The position numbers and the translations under genes were made by a program. Shown here in pieces: positions 24,502 to 33,302 of a stretch of 64,000 nucleotides of DNA. Below the pieces are notes generated by a model. That model did no database searches, was not told the origin of the DNA, and saw only the letters and a program-made list of their open reading frames with translations. Positions within the stretch are counted from its first letter, which is position 1, and each line of letters opens with the position of its first letter. The DNA comes from Nordella sp. HKS 07. Lineage in GTDB: Bacteria; Pseudomonadota; Alphaproteobacteria; Rhizobiales; Aestuariivirgaceae. The stretch is from the NCBI RefSeq assembly GCF_011046735.1, contig NZ_CP049258.1, forward strand, positions 4,110,001 through 4,174,000. The letters are read 5' to 3'.

Positions 24502-25627
24502 CCTTACGGCGCTCAGCGCGCTGACCTTCGCCGCCCAGGCCGAGGAGCTGAAGATCGGCCTCGCTTCGGCGCAGACCGGCACGCTCGCCTTCGGCGACCA
24601 GCCCTCGCTCGCCGGCCTCCAGATGGCGGTCGACGAGATCAATTCAGCGGGCGGCTTCGGCGGCAAGTACAAGGCCGTGCTCGATGTGAAGGACACGCGC
24701 TCCGATACGGCGGCAACGGTGCAGGCGGCCCAGGAACTCGTCGCCTCCGGCATCAATATCCTGATCACGCCCTGCGACGCCGATCCCTCGATCGCGGCCG
24801 GCCAGATCAGCCAGCCGGCCAAGATCGTGACCTTCACCTTCTGCGGCACGACGCCCACCATCACCAGCGCCGTCGGCGACTTCATGTTCGGCACCTATCC
24901 GGCCGACAACGCGCAGGCGACGGTGCTCGCCGATTACGCGCAGGAGAAAGGCTACAAGTCCGCTTATATCCTGAAGTCCCCGGACTCGGCCTATACGCTG
25001 AAGCTGCCGGAATATTTCCAGCAGGTCTTCACCAAGAAGGGCGGCACCATCGCCGGTGAGGGCACCTATTCGATGGGCCAGCAGGACTTCGCCGCCGAGG
25101 TCACCAAGATCAAGAGCCTGAGCCCGCAGCCCGACGTCGTCATGACATCGGCCTATGAGCCCGACTTCCCGGCCTTCATCAAGCAGCTGCGCGCCGCGGG
25201 CGTCACCGCGCCGGTGCTGGGCTCGGACGGCATCGACACGCCGACCGTCGCCGGCCTCGGCGACGTGGTCGACGGCGTCGTCCATTCCTCGGCGGGGCTT
25301 CCTTCCGCTGGAACGCCTCTCGACGCCTTCGCCAAGAAGTTCACCGAGAAGACCGGCAAGCCTTTCGATACCGTCTATATCGCCAATGGCTATGAGATCG
25401 GCCTCATCATCGACGCGGCGGTGAAGGCGGCGGGCTCGCTCGATCCGCAAGGTTTGCGCGATGCGGTCGCCAATCTGAAGGACGTCGAGGGCGTTACCGG
25501 CAAGATCACCTATGCCGGCACCGACCGCATGCCGTCGCGCGACATCGCTCTGGTCGAGATGAAGGGCGGCGGCCGCTCGCTGGTCAAGACCGTGACGCCG
25601 AATCCGGCCGACGTTCCGGCACCCTGA
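24476..25627 (+). CDS. Branched-chain amino acid-type ABC transporter substrate-binding protein (LivK-like)
   Basis: 383-residue periplasmic binding protein. The signal peptide (LALLSLTALSALTFAAQA, cleavage near residue 22) is followed by the type I periplasmic fold opening LKIGLASAQTGTLAFGDQPSLAG and LQMAVDEINSAGG. The family binds branched-chain amino acids, amides, urea or amines; neighbouring amine-metabolism genes make an amine or amino acid derivative likely (inference). A GGGAGGAG ribosome site lies inside the end of the upstream gene. Confidence 0.93.
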   Translation: MKLRLALLSLTALSALTFAAQAEELKIGLASAQTGTLAFGDQPSLAGLQMAVDEINSAGGFGGKYKAVLDVKDTRSDTAATVQAAQELVASGINILITPCDADPSIAAGQISQPAKIVTFTFCGTTPTITSAVGDFMFGTYPADNAQATVLADYAQEKGYKSAYILKSPDSAYTLKLPEYFQQVFTKKGGTIAGEGTYSMGQQDFAAEVTKIKSLSPQPDVVMTSAYEPDFPAFIKQLRAAGVTAPVLGSDGIDTPTVAGLGDVVDGVVHSSAGLPSAGTPLDAFAKKFTEKTGKPFDTVYIANGYEIGLIIDAAVKAAGSLDPQGLRDAVANLKDVEGVTGKITYAGTDRMPSRDIALVEMKGGGRSLVKTVTPNPADVPAP

Positions 25628-25637
25628 GGCGAAGAAG

Positions 25638-26339
25638 ATGCTAAGCGTCGAGGGCCTCAAGGTACGCTACGGGCAGATCGAAGCCGTGAAGGGCATCGAT
25701 TTCTCCGTGGCCCAGGGTGAGATCGTGACCTTGCTCGGCGCCAATGGCGCCGGCAAGACCTCGACGCTGGCCGCTATCGTGGGGATGGCTCCCGCAACGG
25801 GCGTCATCCGCTTCGAGAGCAACAATATCGTCGGCCTCAGACCTGAGGATATCTCGAAGCGGGGCATTGCTTTGACGCCGGAGGGACGGCGCGTCTTTCC
25901 GGCACTCACCGTCGCCGAGAATCTGCTGCTCGGCGGCGCCATGCATCACAAGGGGGCGAGCCTCGATGCGACACGCGAAGAGATGCTGGCGCTTTTCCCG
26001 ATTCTCCGCGAGCGTTACCGCCAGCGCGCCGGGCTTCTGTCGGGCGGCGAGCAGCAGATGCTCGCCATCGCCCGCTCCTTGATGTCGCAGCCGCGGCTCC
26101 TGCTCCTCGACGAGCCGTCGCTGGGGCTTGCGCCCAAGATCGTCGACGAAGTCTTCCGGCTCATCGCCGGTTTGCGCGGCAAGGGCATCACCATTCTGCT
26201 CGTCGAGCAGAATGCGGTGCGCGCCCTCGCCATCGCCGATCGCGGCTATGTGCTGGTGAACGGCCGCATCACGCTTCAGGGCAAGGGCCGCGACCTGGCA
26301 CAATCCGATGAAGTGCGCGCCGCGTATCTGGCGGCATGA
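25638..26339 (+). CDS. Branched-chain amino acid-type ABC transporter ATP-binding protein (LivF-like)
   Basis: 233-residue single-domain ATPase: Walker A GANGAGKTSTL, LivF-type GIALTPEGRRVFPALTVAENL, signature LSGGEQQMLAIARSL, Walker B LLLDEPSLGLAP. It partners the LivG half of the fusion protein. It starts 10 bases after the binding-protein stop behind GGCGAAGAAG. A family 1 repeat follows before the LivH gene. Confidence 0.94.
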   Translation: MLSVEGLKVRYGQIEAVKGIDFSVAQGEIVTLLGANGAGKTSTLAAIVGMAPATGVIRFESNNIVGLRPEDISKRGIALTPEGRRVFPALTVAENLLLGGAMHHKGASLDATREEMLALFPILRERYRQRAGLLSGGEQQMLAIARSLMSQPRLLLLDEPSLGLAPKIVDEVFRLIAGLRGKGITILLVEQNAVRALAIADRGYVLVNGRITLQGKGRDLAQSDEVRAAYLAA

Positions 26340-26376
26340 GAGGGGAGAATGAACCAAGCGAGCTCTCTCCAGCATT

Positions 26377-26506
26377 CCCCCCTCTCCCGCCTGCGGGAGA
26401 GGGTGCCCGACAGGGCGGGTGAGGGTGTTGGCTCAGGACGCGCACACTCCAAGGACACCCTCATCCGGCGCTTCGCGCCACCTTCTCCCGCAAGCGGGAG
26501 AAGGGG
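26377..26506. repeat. Palindromic repeat element, family 1, copy B
   Basis: About 130 bases with ends CCCTCTCCCGC-CT-GCGGGAGAGGG and CCTTCTCCCGC-AA-GCGGGAGAAGG and the same core as copies A and C, but with a shorter middle. It interrupts the importer operon between the LivF- and LivH-like genes, and may modulate expression of the downstream genes. Confidence 0.75.
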
Positions 26507-26524
26507 AAACTAAGGCGGCAGGCC

Positions 26525-27412
26525 ATGGAATTCTTCATTCAGCAGCTCGTCAATGCCATCAGCCTCGGCGGCATCTATGCGCTTCTGGCGCTCGGCCTCG
26601 CGGTGGTTTTCTCGATCGTCGGCCTCATCAATTTCGCCCATGGCGAGCTGATGACGGTGGCGGGCTACGGCCTCTTCTTCGCCATCGGCGTGTCGCTCGG
26701 CCTGCCGCTCGCCATCGTACTCGCCATCTTCGGCGCCGTCGCCATGGCGCTCGTCATCGAGCGCGTCGCCTTCCGGCCGATGCGCCGTGCCGATGTGACG
26801 GGCCTGCTTCTGACCAGTTTCGCCGTCAGCGTGATCCTGCGCGTCCTGTTCCAGAACGGCATCAGCGCCCGCGGCATGCCGGTGCCGATGCCCTCGGCCC
26901 TTGCCGGCAGCATCGATCTCGGCTTCGCCCATATCGGCGTCATCCCACTTCTGTCGATCGCGGCGACCACCGTATCGCTCGCGGCCTTGCTGCTCTTCCT
27001 CAAGCATACGGTGGTCGGCACCGCCATGCGTGCCGCCGCCCAGGATTTCGCCGTGGTCCGGCTCATGGGCATTCCGGCCAATCGCGTCGTGGCTGTCGCT
27101 TTCGCGGTGTCGGGCGTTCTCGCCGGCGTCGCCGCTTTTCTCTGGGTGGCCCAGAGGGGCTCGGTCGATCCGCTGATGGGTTTCGTGCCGGTGCTCAAGG
27201 CCTTTATCGCCTCGATCATCGGCGGCCTGGGCGGCCTTGCCGGTGCGGTCGCTGGCGGCTTCGTGCTGGGGACGCTCGAAGTCGCCTTCCAGGCCTTCCT
27301 GCCAGCCTCGATCCTGCCCTATCGCGACGCCTTCGTGCTCGGCATCGTCATCCTGATATTGGTGCTGAGGCCGGAAGGCCTCATCCCGGCCCAGACCGGC
27401 AAGCGCTCATGA
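26525..27412 (+). CDS. Branched-chain amino acid-type ABC transporter permease (LivH-like)
   Basis: 295 residues with about eight membrane segments. LivH hallmarks: QLVNAISLGGIYALLALGLA at the N-terminus, FSIVGLINFAHGELMTVAGY, and GGLGGLAGAVAGGFVLGTLE near residue 235. It completes the five-function importer (LivMG fusion, LivK, LivF, LivH). It is separated from LivF by a repeat, yet overlaps the aminotransferase start by four bases (ATGA), tying transport to that enzyme. Confidence 0.94.
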   Translation: MEFFIQQLVNAISLGGIYALLALGLAVVFSIVGLINFAHGELMTVAGYGLFFAIGVSLGLPLAIVLAIFGAVAMALVIERVAFRPMRRADVTGLLLTSFAVSVILRVLFQNGISARGMPVPMPSALAGSIDLGFAHIGVIPLLSIAATTVSLAALLLFLKHTVVGTAMRAAAQDFAVVRLMGIPANRVVAVAFAVSGVLAGVAAFLWVAQRGSVDPLMGFVPVLKAFIASIIGGLGGLAGAVAGGFVLGTLEVAFQAFLPASILPYRDAFVLGIVILILVLRPEGLIPAQTGKRS

Positions 27413-28716
27413 CCGTGAATGATCTCTATGCCCGCGACAGCGCGGCGATCGGCAGTCTCCAGAAACTGCGCTTCTTCCCCTCCGCCTTGACCGGCGGCAG
27501 TGGGGCGAGGGTCACCGACCAGTCCGGCCGATCGCTGCTCGATCTCGCCGCCGCCTGGGGAGCGGCGAGCCTCGGCTATGGCCATCCCGCTCTTATCGGG
27601 GCGGTGACGCGCGCACTCGCCAATCCGGCGGGCGCCAGTGTGCTCTCATCCGCCAATCTCCCGGCGGTCGAGCTGGCCGAGGGCTTGCTCGCCACAGTCC
27701 CTGAGATCGAAGGCGCCAAGGTCTGGTTCGGCCATTCGGGATCGGACGCCAATGAGGCGATGTTCCGGGCGGTGACGGCGGCGACCGGCCGCTCGCGCAT
27801 CATCGCTTTCGCCGGCGCCTATCATGGCGGCACCGCCGCCTCGATGGCGATATCGGGCCACAGCGTGCAGACCAATGCGGCGCGCCATGCGGGCCTCACC
27901 CTCATTCCCTATCCCGCCGCGTCCCGGCCCTTCATGGGCGACTCGTCGGGCGAGCGCGTGCTCGATCTCGTCGAGCATCTGCTCAAGACCACATGCCCGG
28001 GCGACCAGGTGGCGGCACTCTTCATCGAGCCCATCCAGTCCGATGGCGGCATGATCGTGCCGCCGCCCGGCTTCCTCCGGCAACTGGTGGCGCTCTGCCG
28101 CCGCTACGGCATCCTGATCGTCAGCGACGAGGTGAAGGTCGGCCTCGCTCGCACCGGCAGACTGCATGCCTTCGCGTTTGACGGCTTTGTTCCCGACATC
28201 GTCTGCTTCGGCAAAGGCCTGGGTGGCGGTTTGCCGCTCGCCGCCGCGGTGGCGCCGGCGCGCATTCTCGATTTCGCCTCCTCTTTCGCGATGCAGACCT
28301 TGCATGGCAATCCGATATCGGCGGCGGCCGGCATTGCGGTGCTCGACACGATCAAACGCGACGGGCTGGCGGACAATGCCGCTGCCGTCGGCTCTCATTT
28401 CCTCGACGGGCTCGCAAGGCTGCAACAGCGCCATGCGATGATCCGCGAGGTGCGCGGCCGCGGTCTCGCCATCGGCATCGAGCTCGATCCCGACCGCGCC
28501 AGGCGCTATGCGGCGAAGACCGTCTATCGCGCCTTCGAGCTCGGCCTCGTTCTCTATTATGTCGGCCTCGAGTCCAATGTGCTGGAGCTCACTCCGCCGC
28601 TCATCCTCACCCGGGCGGATGTCGATGAAGCGCTCACCATTCTCGACCGCAGCCTCGCCGATGTCGAAGCAGGCATGGTGAGCGATGAGGTGATAGCACC
28701 CTTCGCCGGCTGGTAA
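27409..28716 (+). CDS. Class III PLP-dependent aminotransferase
   Basis: 435-residue fold type I aminotransferase (ornithine/omega-amino acid group). Motifs: LDLAAAWGAASLGYGHP, FGHSGSDANEAMFR, AYHGGTAASM, ALFIEPIQSDGGM, SDEVKVGLARTGR and the PLP lysine in CFGKGLGGGLPLAA. The start is fixed by the ATGA overlap with the LivH-like gene; a much longer open frame upstream (from 26419) is out-of-phase sequence. The unusual Lys in DEVKVG (Q in many relatives) may reflect a particular substrate. Probably deaminates the compound brought in by the importer. Confidence 0.93.
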   Translation: MTVNDLYARDSAAIGSLQKLRFFPSALTGGSGARVTDQSGRSLLDLAAAWGAASLGYGHPALIGAVTRALANPAGASVLSSANLPAVELAEGLLATVPEIEGAKVWFGHSGSDANEAMFRAVTAATGRSRIIAFAGAYHGGTAASMAISGHSVQTNAARHAGLTLIPYPAASRPFMGDSSGERVLDLVEHLLKTTCPGDQVAALFIEPIQSDGGMIVPPPGFLRQLVALCRRYGILIVSDEVKVGLARTGRLHAFAFDGFVPDIVCFGKGLGGGLPLAAAVAPARILDFASSFAMQTLHGNPISAAAGIAVLDTIKRDGLADNAAAVGSHFLDGLARLQQRHAMIREVRGRGLAIGIELDPDRARRYAAKTVYRAFELGLVLYYVGLESNVLELTPPLILTRADVDEALTILDRSLADVEAGMVSDEVIAPFAGW

Positions 28717-28808
28717 ACGAGATCAGTTTGAGTTTGGATCTGGACGATCCAAACTCATCCATGTGCGCACGCGGGCTTGCGAAAAACCGGCCTCCACGTT
28801 CGCGCGTG

Positions 28809-29552
28809 CTAGACGGCGGTATATCCGCCATCCACAACCAACGAAGTGCCCGTAATGTAACGCGCGGCGGGTGATGCAAGGAAAAGTGCCGCACCGGCGA
28901 CATCCGCGGGCTCGCCTTGCCGTCCCATCGGTATCTGGCGCAGCAGCGCGCGCTCAGCCTCCTCGCGATCGGCCTGGAATTTCCAGAATCTATCGTTGAA
29001 CGGTGTGTTTATCCAGCCCGGCAACAGGCAGTTGACGCGGGTGCCTTGAGGCGCCAGTTCATCTGCAAGCGCGCGGCAAAGGCCAAGCAGCCCGGATTTC
29101 GTGGCGTGGTATGCGGGCATCCCGGCGTGGCCACGAAGCGCGCCCGTTGACGCTGTGAAGATAACGCTCGCATTGTCCGAGCCGGCCAACACAGGCGCGG
29201 CCGCCTGGGCAAGGTAGAACGGCATGGACAGGTTCAGAGCGAGCGATTTTTCCCAACGCTCGGGTGACCATTCCTGAAGAGGCGCCGATTCGAGGATCGC
29301 GGCATTGGCGAAGATGCAGTCGATCTTACCAAACGCAGCCAATGCCGCGGCAACCGCCGCACGTGGCCCGTCGCGTGTGGAAAGATCGCATACCAGCGAT
29401 CGGGCTTCGCCGGCCGCTGCTTCACTTATAGCCTCCAGCGAGCGCCTTTCATCTATGTCGGCCAGAAAGACATTGTCCCCTCGCTTGCGAAAGGCCTGCA
29501 GTACGGCAAGCCCGATTCCCGAAGAGCCACCGGCGATTAGAGCGACGGCCAT
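28809..29552 (-). CDS. Short-chain dehydrogenase/reductase (SDR)
   Basis: 247-residue classical SDR: GGSSGIGLAV (nucleotide-binding TGxxxGxG variant), NAAIL (NNAG variant), catalytic Ser in IFTASTGALRG, YHATK (YxxxK), and the C-terminal ITGTSLVVDGGYTAV. The acidic residue in LADIDER suggests an NAD(H) preference. It is encoded leftward, with a 53-residue ORF overlapping its start, and is divergent from the GMC dehydrogenase genes, hinting at a shared alcohol/sugar oxidation role (inference). Confidence 0.93.
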   Translation of the reverse strand: MAVALIAGGSSGIGLAVLQAFRKRGDNVFLADIDERRSLEAISEAAAGEARSLVCDLSTRDGPRAAVAAALAAFGKIDCIFANAAILESAPLQEWSPERWEKSLALNLSMPFYLAQAAAPVLAGSDNASVIFTASTGALRGHAGMPAYHATKSGLLGLCRALADELAPQGTRVNCLLPGWINTPFNDRFWKFQADREEAERALLRQIPMGRQGEPADVAGAALFLASPAARYITGTSLVVDGGYTAV

Positions 29553-29698
29553 GTGGCCTCATGCGCATTTCCATTGTAACGACAGAGCTCCCCAGTGGGG
29601 ACCATATAGACGGTAGCGCAATCATACTTGTCAGTCTCGCAGACATGGTCGTTACGCCGGACAAGTGCCAATCCTATGAGTTCTTGCGCTGATGTCAC
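29537..29698 (-). CDS. Hypothetical 53-residue protein coupled to the SDR gene
   Basis: Not recognised. It opens with GTG at 29698 behind a strong AGAGGAGAG site and ends with TAA 16 bases inside the SDR gene, in another frame, so translational coupling is likely. The product has three cysteines in its second half (HVCETDKYDCATVYMV, GELCRYNG) and no membrane segment. A longer open frame to 29773 has a poorer start. It could be a small metal-binding or regulatory peptide, or a leader ORF; only the ribosome site and overlap support it. Confidence 0.45.
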   Translation of the reverse strand: MTSAQELIGLALVRRNDHVCETDKYDCATVYMVPTGELCRYNGNAHEATWPSL

Positions 29699-30049
29699 AA
29701 TCTCTCCTCTGAGGCGCAGCTTCTCGGAATTAGCTTTTCTGCGGCAAGGAACAGTAAACCTCGATCGACGCAATGCGTTTTGCCGTATATCGGCCTTTGA
29801 CGCCTAAATTTGTAACCTGACGGGCCGTTTTTGCAAAAATTGAGCGCCAGTCGATTCCTAGAGTGGCTTTCAGATACAGCAACAAGTGGAACGGGAGGAA
29901 CCAATGATCCGTAACGGACGCCGAGGCCTCAATTTGGCGGCATTGGGGGCGGGCTCCGGGGCTTGGAATAGTGCGCGATGCGACGGCGGCTCCGCGATTT
30001 TGCTTGTTTGCCCGTGGCAGATTCAGCTCCAGCATGTTGGTGATGGTGA
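29699..30049. other. Divergent intergenic region between the SDR and GMC units
   Basis: About 350 bases, AT-richer than the genes around it, holding the probable divergent promoters for the SDR unit (left) and the GMC unit (right). The right part contains the 49-codon ORF (29904-30053). CGATCGACGCAATGCGTT near 29762 and a TTGACG at 29798 (TTTGACGCC) are the only promoter-like elements noticed; no convincing operator was found. Confidence 0.35.
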
Positions 30050-30053
30050 ATGA
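29904..30053 (+). CDS. Hypothetical 49-residue ORF overlapping the GMC oxidoreductase start
   Basis: Not recognised and shorter than usual gene-calling limits. It begins with ATG at 29904 behind a near-perfect GGGAGGAA site, and its TGA overlaps the GMC ATG (ATGA), the same coupling seen elsewhere in this genome. The N-terminus contains twin arginines followed by a mildly hydrophobic run (GRRGLNLAALGAGSGAW), loosely like a Tat leader. It could be a coupling leader or a genuine small protein; the rest (two Cys, no clear fold) gives no clue. Confidence 0.4.
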   Translation: MIRNGRRGLNLAALGAGSGAWNSARCDGGSAILLVCPWQIQLQHVGDGE

Positions 30054-31660
30054 CACATATTTCCGCTGATGCGCTGATTATTGGAGCAGGTTTGTCTGGT
30101 GCGGTCATGGCAAGACGGCTCGCACAGGGCGGCGTTTCGGTCATTTGCCTGGAGCAAGGTTTTCAACAAAATAGAGAGGACTATCGGGGGCGGCACGCCG
30201 ATTGGGAAATATCTGCGCTCGGCCCTTGGCACGCCAGTCCGAATGTGCGGCGCAATCCTGTCGATTATCCTGTCAACGACGATCAATCCGACATGAAGCC
30301 GCTGATGTTCAACGGAGTTGGCGGAAGCACGATCCTCTATGGGGGCCATTGGATGAGGTTTCTGCCCTCCGATTTCAGGGTGAGGACCTTGGATGGTGCG
30401 GCAGACGACTGGCCCATCTCCTATCGCGACCTTGAGCCATTCTACAATCAGACCGACATAGACTTTGGAGTGTCCGGCGTCGCAGGCGATCCTGCTTATC
30501 CGACCTATCCGGATTATCCGATGCCGCCTTTGCCGATCAATATTTGGGGAGAAAAGGTTGCTGCCGGCCACAGCAGACTGGGATGGCATTGGTGGCCCGG
30601 ATCGAATGCGATTGCTTCGCGGCCCTATGATGGACGCTATCCTTGCGTTCAGCGAAGCACATGTGGCTACGGCTGCAACGAGGGCGCGAAGGCCTCAGTG
30701 GACTTGACCCACTGGCCCGCAGCCAAGGCACTCGGCGCGCAACTCATTACTGGTGCACGCGTAAGCCGCATAACTCATGATCAACAGGGACGAGCGACCG
30801 GTGCGATCTATCGCGACCGGGATGGCGACGAACACCAAGTATCAGCCAGTGTCGTCATTCTTGCCGCCAACGCGATCGGAACTCCACGGCTATTGTTGAT
30901 GTCCCAGTCGTCCAGGTATCCAAACGGACTTACCAACGGTTCCGGACTGGTAGGGCGGCGGCTGATGATGCACCCCTTTACCCGTGTCGTCGGCTTCTTC
31001 GATCAACCCATGGAAAGCTGGCAAGGTCATTGGGGTCAAAGTCTCTATTCCCTGGAGTTCGCGGAAACACGCCCTGATCTCGGCTTCATACGAGGCGCGA
31101 AATGGAATCTGGGACCGTCTGGAGGCCCCCTCCATGCGGCGATGTCTTCTGCAGATGGAAAGCTGAGTTGGGGAGCCGACCTGCATAGGCAGGTGCAGGA
31201 ATGGCTGGGCCACACCGCCATCTGGGGTATCTCATGTGACGACCTGCCAGAGCTGAACAACCATGTTTCGCTGGACCACAAACTTTGTGATTCTGACGGA
31301 AACCCGGCACCCAATTTGAGTTATCGCCTCTCTGACAATTCGAGAGCAATGCTGCGTTTCAACAGAGCGAGGGCAACTGAATCGCTGGAAGCGTCCGGGG
31401 CGTACAAAACACTGAGTCACGAATTGATGCCGGAGTATGGCTGGCACCCACTGGGAACGTGTCGTATGGGCCGCAGCACAGACGATTCCGTTGTCGACTC
31501 CTTTGGCGCAGTCCATGATGTTGAGAATCTCTTCATCGTCGATGGCAGCATCTTCGTTACCGGCTCGTCGGTGAATCCTGCCGCCACGATTGCTGCGCTC
31601 TCCTTGCGAGCGGCTGAGAATCTTTTGAACAATCGAAGAGAAATAAGGGGGGCTGCTTGA
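30050..31660 (+). CDS. GMC family FAD-dependent oxidoreductase
   Basis: 536 residues of the glucose-methanol-choline oxidoreductase family, in the branch paired with gluconate-2-dehydrogenase subunit-3-like proteins. The FAD-binding Rossmann motif GAGLSGAVMARRLA is at residues about 12-25; GGSTILYGGHWMRF is the second FAD contact region; the catalytic His/Asn pair is in WHPLGTCRMG and SSVNPAATIAAL near the C-terminus. No Tat or Sec signal is seen. It oxidises an alcohol, polyol or sugar, probably passing electrons to an external acceptor. It overlaps the subunit-3-like gene and an upstream mini-ORF. Confidence 0.93.
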   Translation: MTHISADALIIGAGLSGAVMARRLAQGGVSVICLEQGFQQNREDYRGRHADWEISALGPWHASPNVRRNPVDYPVNDDQSDMKPLMFNGVGGSTILYGGHWMRFLPSDFRVRTLDGAADDWPISYRDLEPFYNQTDIDFGVSGVAGDPAYPTYPDYPMPPLPINIWGEKVAAGHSRLGWHWWPGSNAIASRPYDGRYPCVQRSTCGYGCNEGAKASVDLTHWPAAKALGAQLITGARVSRITHDQQGRATGAIYRDRDGDEHQVSASVVILAANAIGTPRLLLMSQSSRYPNGLTNGSGLVGRRLMMHPFTRVVGFFDQPMESWQGHWGQSLYSLEFAETRPDLGFIRGAKWNLGPSGGPLHAAMSSADGKLSWGADLHRQVQEWLGHTAIWGISCDDLPELNNHVSLDHKLCDSDGNPAPNLSYRLSDNSRAMLRFNRARATESLEASGAYKTLSHELMPEYGWHPLGTCRMGRSTDDSVVDSFGAVHDVENLFIVDGSIFVTGSSVNPAATIAALSLRAAENLLNNRREIRGAA

Positions 31661-32121
31661 CCGAACAAATGATGCAACCGCAGCAGTCGCTGAATTCGCA
31701 CCGTCGCGGGCGCCTGGCCGCCGTCGCCGACGTCATTCTCCCGCGAGCTGAGGGGATGCCTTCTGCCAGCGACATCGACCTCGCAAATGCTCCTCTCGAC
31801 AAGGTCCTGCGCGCTCGGCCGGACTTGCTGGAGCCCCTTTGCCAATCACTCGATTCGTTAAGTAACGATGCCATCGAAACGAACGTGCCGTCACTGGCGC
31901 GTGATGAGCCACAAGCCTTCGAAGTATTGATGCAGGTCGTGGCGGGTGCTTATTACATGGATACCCATGTACGCAGCTTGCTGGGATATGACGGCCAGCG
32001 GGCATTGTCCTTGCCGAGATCGGGCTTTGGCGCAGAGGAACTATTGATGGAAATGATGGAAAGTCCACCCCGCTACAGAGACCCGGATAAACTTTTATCA
32101 ATTCGAATCGACCAGAATTGA
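31657..32121 (+). CDS. Gluconate 2-dehydrogenase subunit 3-like protein
   Basis: 154 residues matching the small partner of membrane or soluble GMC dehydrogenases: LAAVADVILPRAEGMPSASD, then FEVLMQVVAGAYYMDTHVRSLLGYDGQ. The usual Tat signal at the N-terminus of this family is not present here, in line with the signal-less GMC partner. The start is taken as TTG at 31657 (TTGA overlap, GGGGGG site upstream), with ATG at 31669 or 31672 as alternatives. No cytochrome subunit is encoded nearby, so the electron acceptor is unknown. Confidence 0.88.
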   Translation: MTEQMMQPQQSLNSHRRGRLAAVADVILPRAEGMPSASDIDLANAPLDKVLRARPDLLEPLCQSLDSLSNDAIETNVPSLARDEPQAFEVLMQVVAGAYYMDTHVRSLLGYDGQRALSLPRSGFGAEELLMEMMESPPRYRDPDKLLSIRIDQN

Positions 32122-32128
32122 AGGTGAC

Positions 32129-33127
32129 CTAGAGTTTGACGAGGTCCTTGAGGATTCCGGCAGCGATCTCGAAGGAGCGCAGACGCGCCTTATGATCGAA
32201 GATGTGCCCGGTGACGATGAGCTCGTCGACCCCTGTGAGATCGAGAAAACCTTCGATGCCGCTCTTCACCTTGTCGCGCGCGCCGACGAAGGAATAGACG
32301 AGGGAATGATCGACGCCGGCCTTCTCCAGCGGATTGGCGAAGCAGTCGATATCGTCGACCGGCGGCGGCAACTGCCCGGGCTGTCCGCGCCGTAAGCGGA
32401 TGAAGGCCTGCTGCTGCGAGGTGAAGAGGCGACGCGCCGCCTCGTCGCTGTCGGCGGCGATGACATTGGCGGCAGCCGCCACATAGGGCTTGTCGAGTTG
32501 GCGCGACGGCTGGAAGCGCTCGCGATAGATAGCGATCGCCTGCATGAGGGAGTCGGGCGCGAAATGCGAGGCGAAGGCGAAGGGCAATCCCAGATGCGCG
32601 GCAAGCTGGGCCCCGAACAGGCTCGAGCCCAAAATCCAGAGCGGCACTTTCAGTCCGGCGCCCGGCACCGCGCGGATCTTCTGATCGGGATCCGGGTCAT
32701 CGAAATAGATCTGCAGCTCGACCACATCCTGCGGAAACTGGTCGGCGGCCGCGGCGAGATCGCGGCGCAAGGCGCGCGCCGTCAGCATGTCGGTGCCGGG
32801 AGCACGGCCGAGACCCAGATCGATGCGGCCGGGATAGAGTGATTCGAGCGTGCCGAACTGCTCGGCGATAACCAAAGGCGCATGATTGGGAAGCATGATG
32901 CCGGCGGCGCCGACGCGGATCGTCTTGGTGCCGCCCGCCACATAGCCGATCACCACTGAGGTCGCAGCACTTGCGATGCCGCTCATATTGTGGTGCTCGG
33001 CGAGCCAGAAACGCTTGTAGCCCCAATTCTCGGCATGGCGCGCGAGGTCCAGCGAATGCTGCAACGCATCGGCGGCTTTCGCTCCTTCGGCAATCGGCGA
33101 GAGATCGAGAACGGAATAGGCGATCAT
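32129..33127 (-). CDS. LLM class flavin-dependent oxidoreductase
   Basis: 332-residue bacterial luciferase-like TIM barrel protein (MsnO8 group): [29 protein letters not shown] (in parts: [10 protein letters not shown]), [33 protein letters not shown], and [17 protein letters not shown] near the end. It binds FMN, probably reduced by a separate reductase; substrate unknown. The start is ATG at 33127; an extended open frame to 33334 lies in non-coding sequence. It is convergent with the GMC unit and divergent from the FGGY kinase. Confidence 0.92.
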   Translation of the reverse strand: MIAYSVLDLSPIAEGAKAADALQHSLDLARHAENWGYKRFWLAEHHNMSGIASAATSVVIGYVAGGTKTIRVGAAGIMLPNHAPLVIAEQFGTLESLYPGRIDLGLGRAPGTDMLTARALRRDLAAAADQFPQDVVELQIYFDDPDPDQKIRAVPGAGLKVPLWILGSSLFGAQLAAHLGLPFAFASHFAPDSLMQAIAIYRERFQPSRQLDKPYVAAAANVIAADSDEAARRLFTSQQQAFIRLRRGQPGQLPPPVDDIDCFANPLEKAGVDHSLVYSFVGARDKVKSGIEGFLDLTGVDELIVTGHIFDHKARLRSFEIAAGILKDLVKL

Positions 33128-33302
33128 GGAGTACCTGCGGGTCGCGGGGAGGGAATGCGAAACATGGGGACTGGGCTGGTAATCTGCAATGCCGCCATAA
33201 CATGGCTCGTATATCTCGGCTTTGTACATTCCGGTTTTGCTTTTGCCCGCCGCGTGGCAATGTGCCGGCCCCAGCTTCCCTAAGGACCGCCCCGAAACGC
33301 CC

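Noticed and set aside
26419-27408. Upstream extension of the class III aminotransferase frame
   Set aside because: It is the out-of-phase reading of the LivH-like permease and a repeat; the real start is the ATGA overlap at 27409.
29904-30053. Tat signal peptide of a missing GMC small subunit
   Set aside because: The twin-Arg stretch is suggestive, but no cleavage site or following subunit sequence in frame exists; kept only as a hypothetical ORF.
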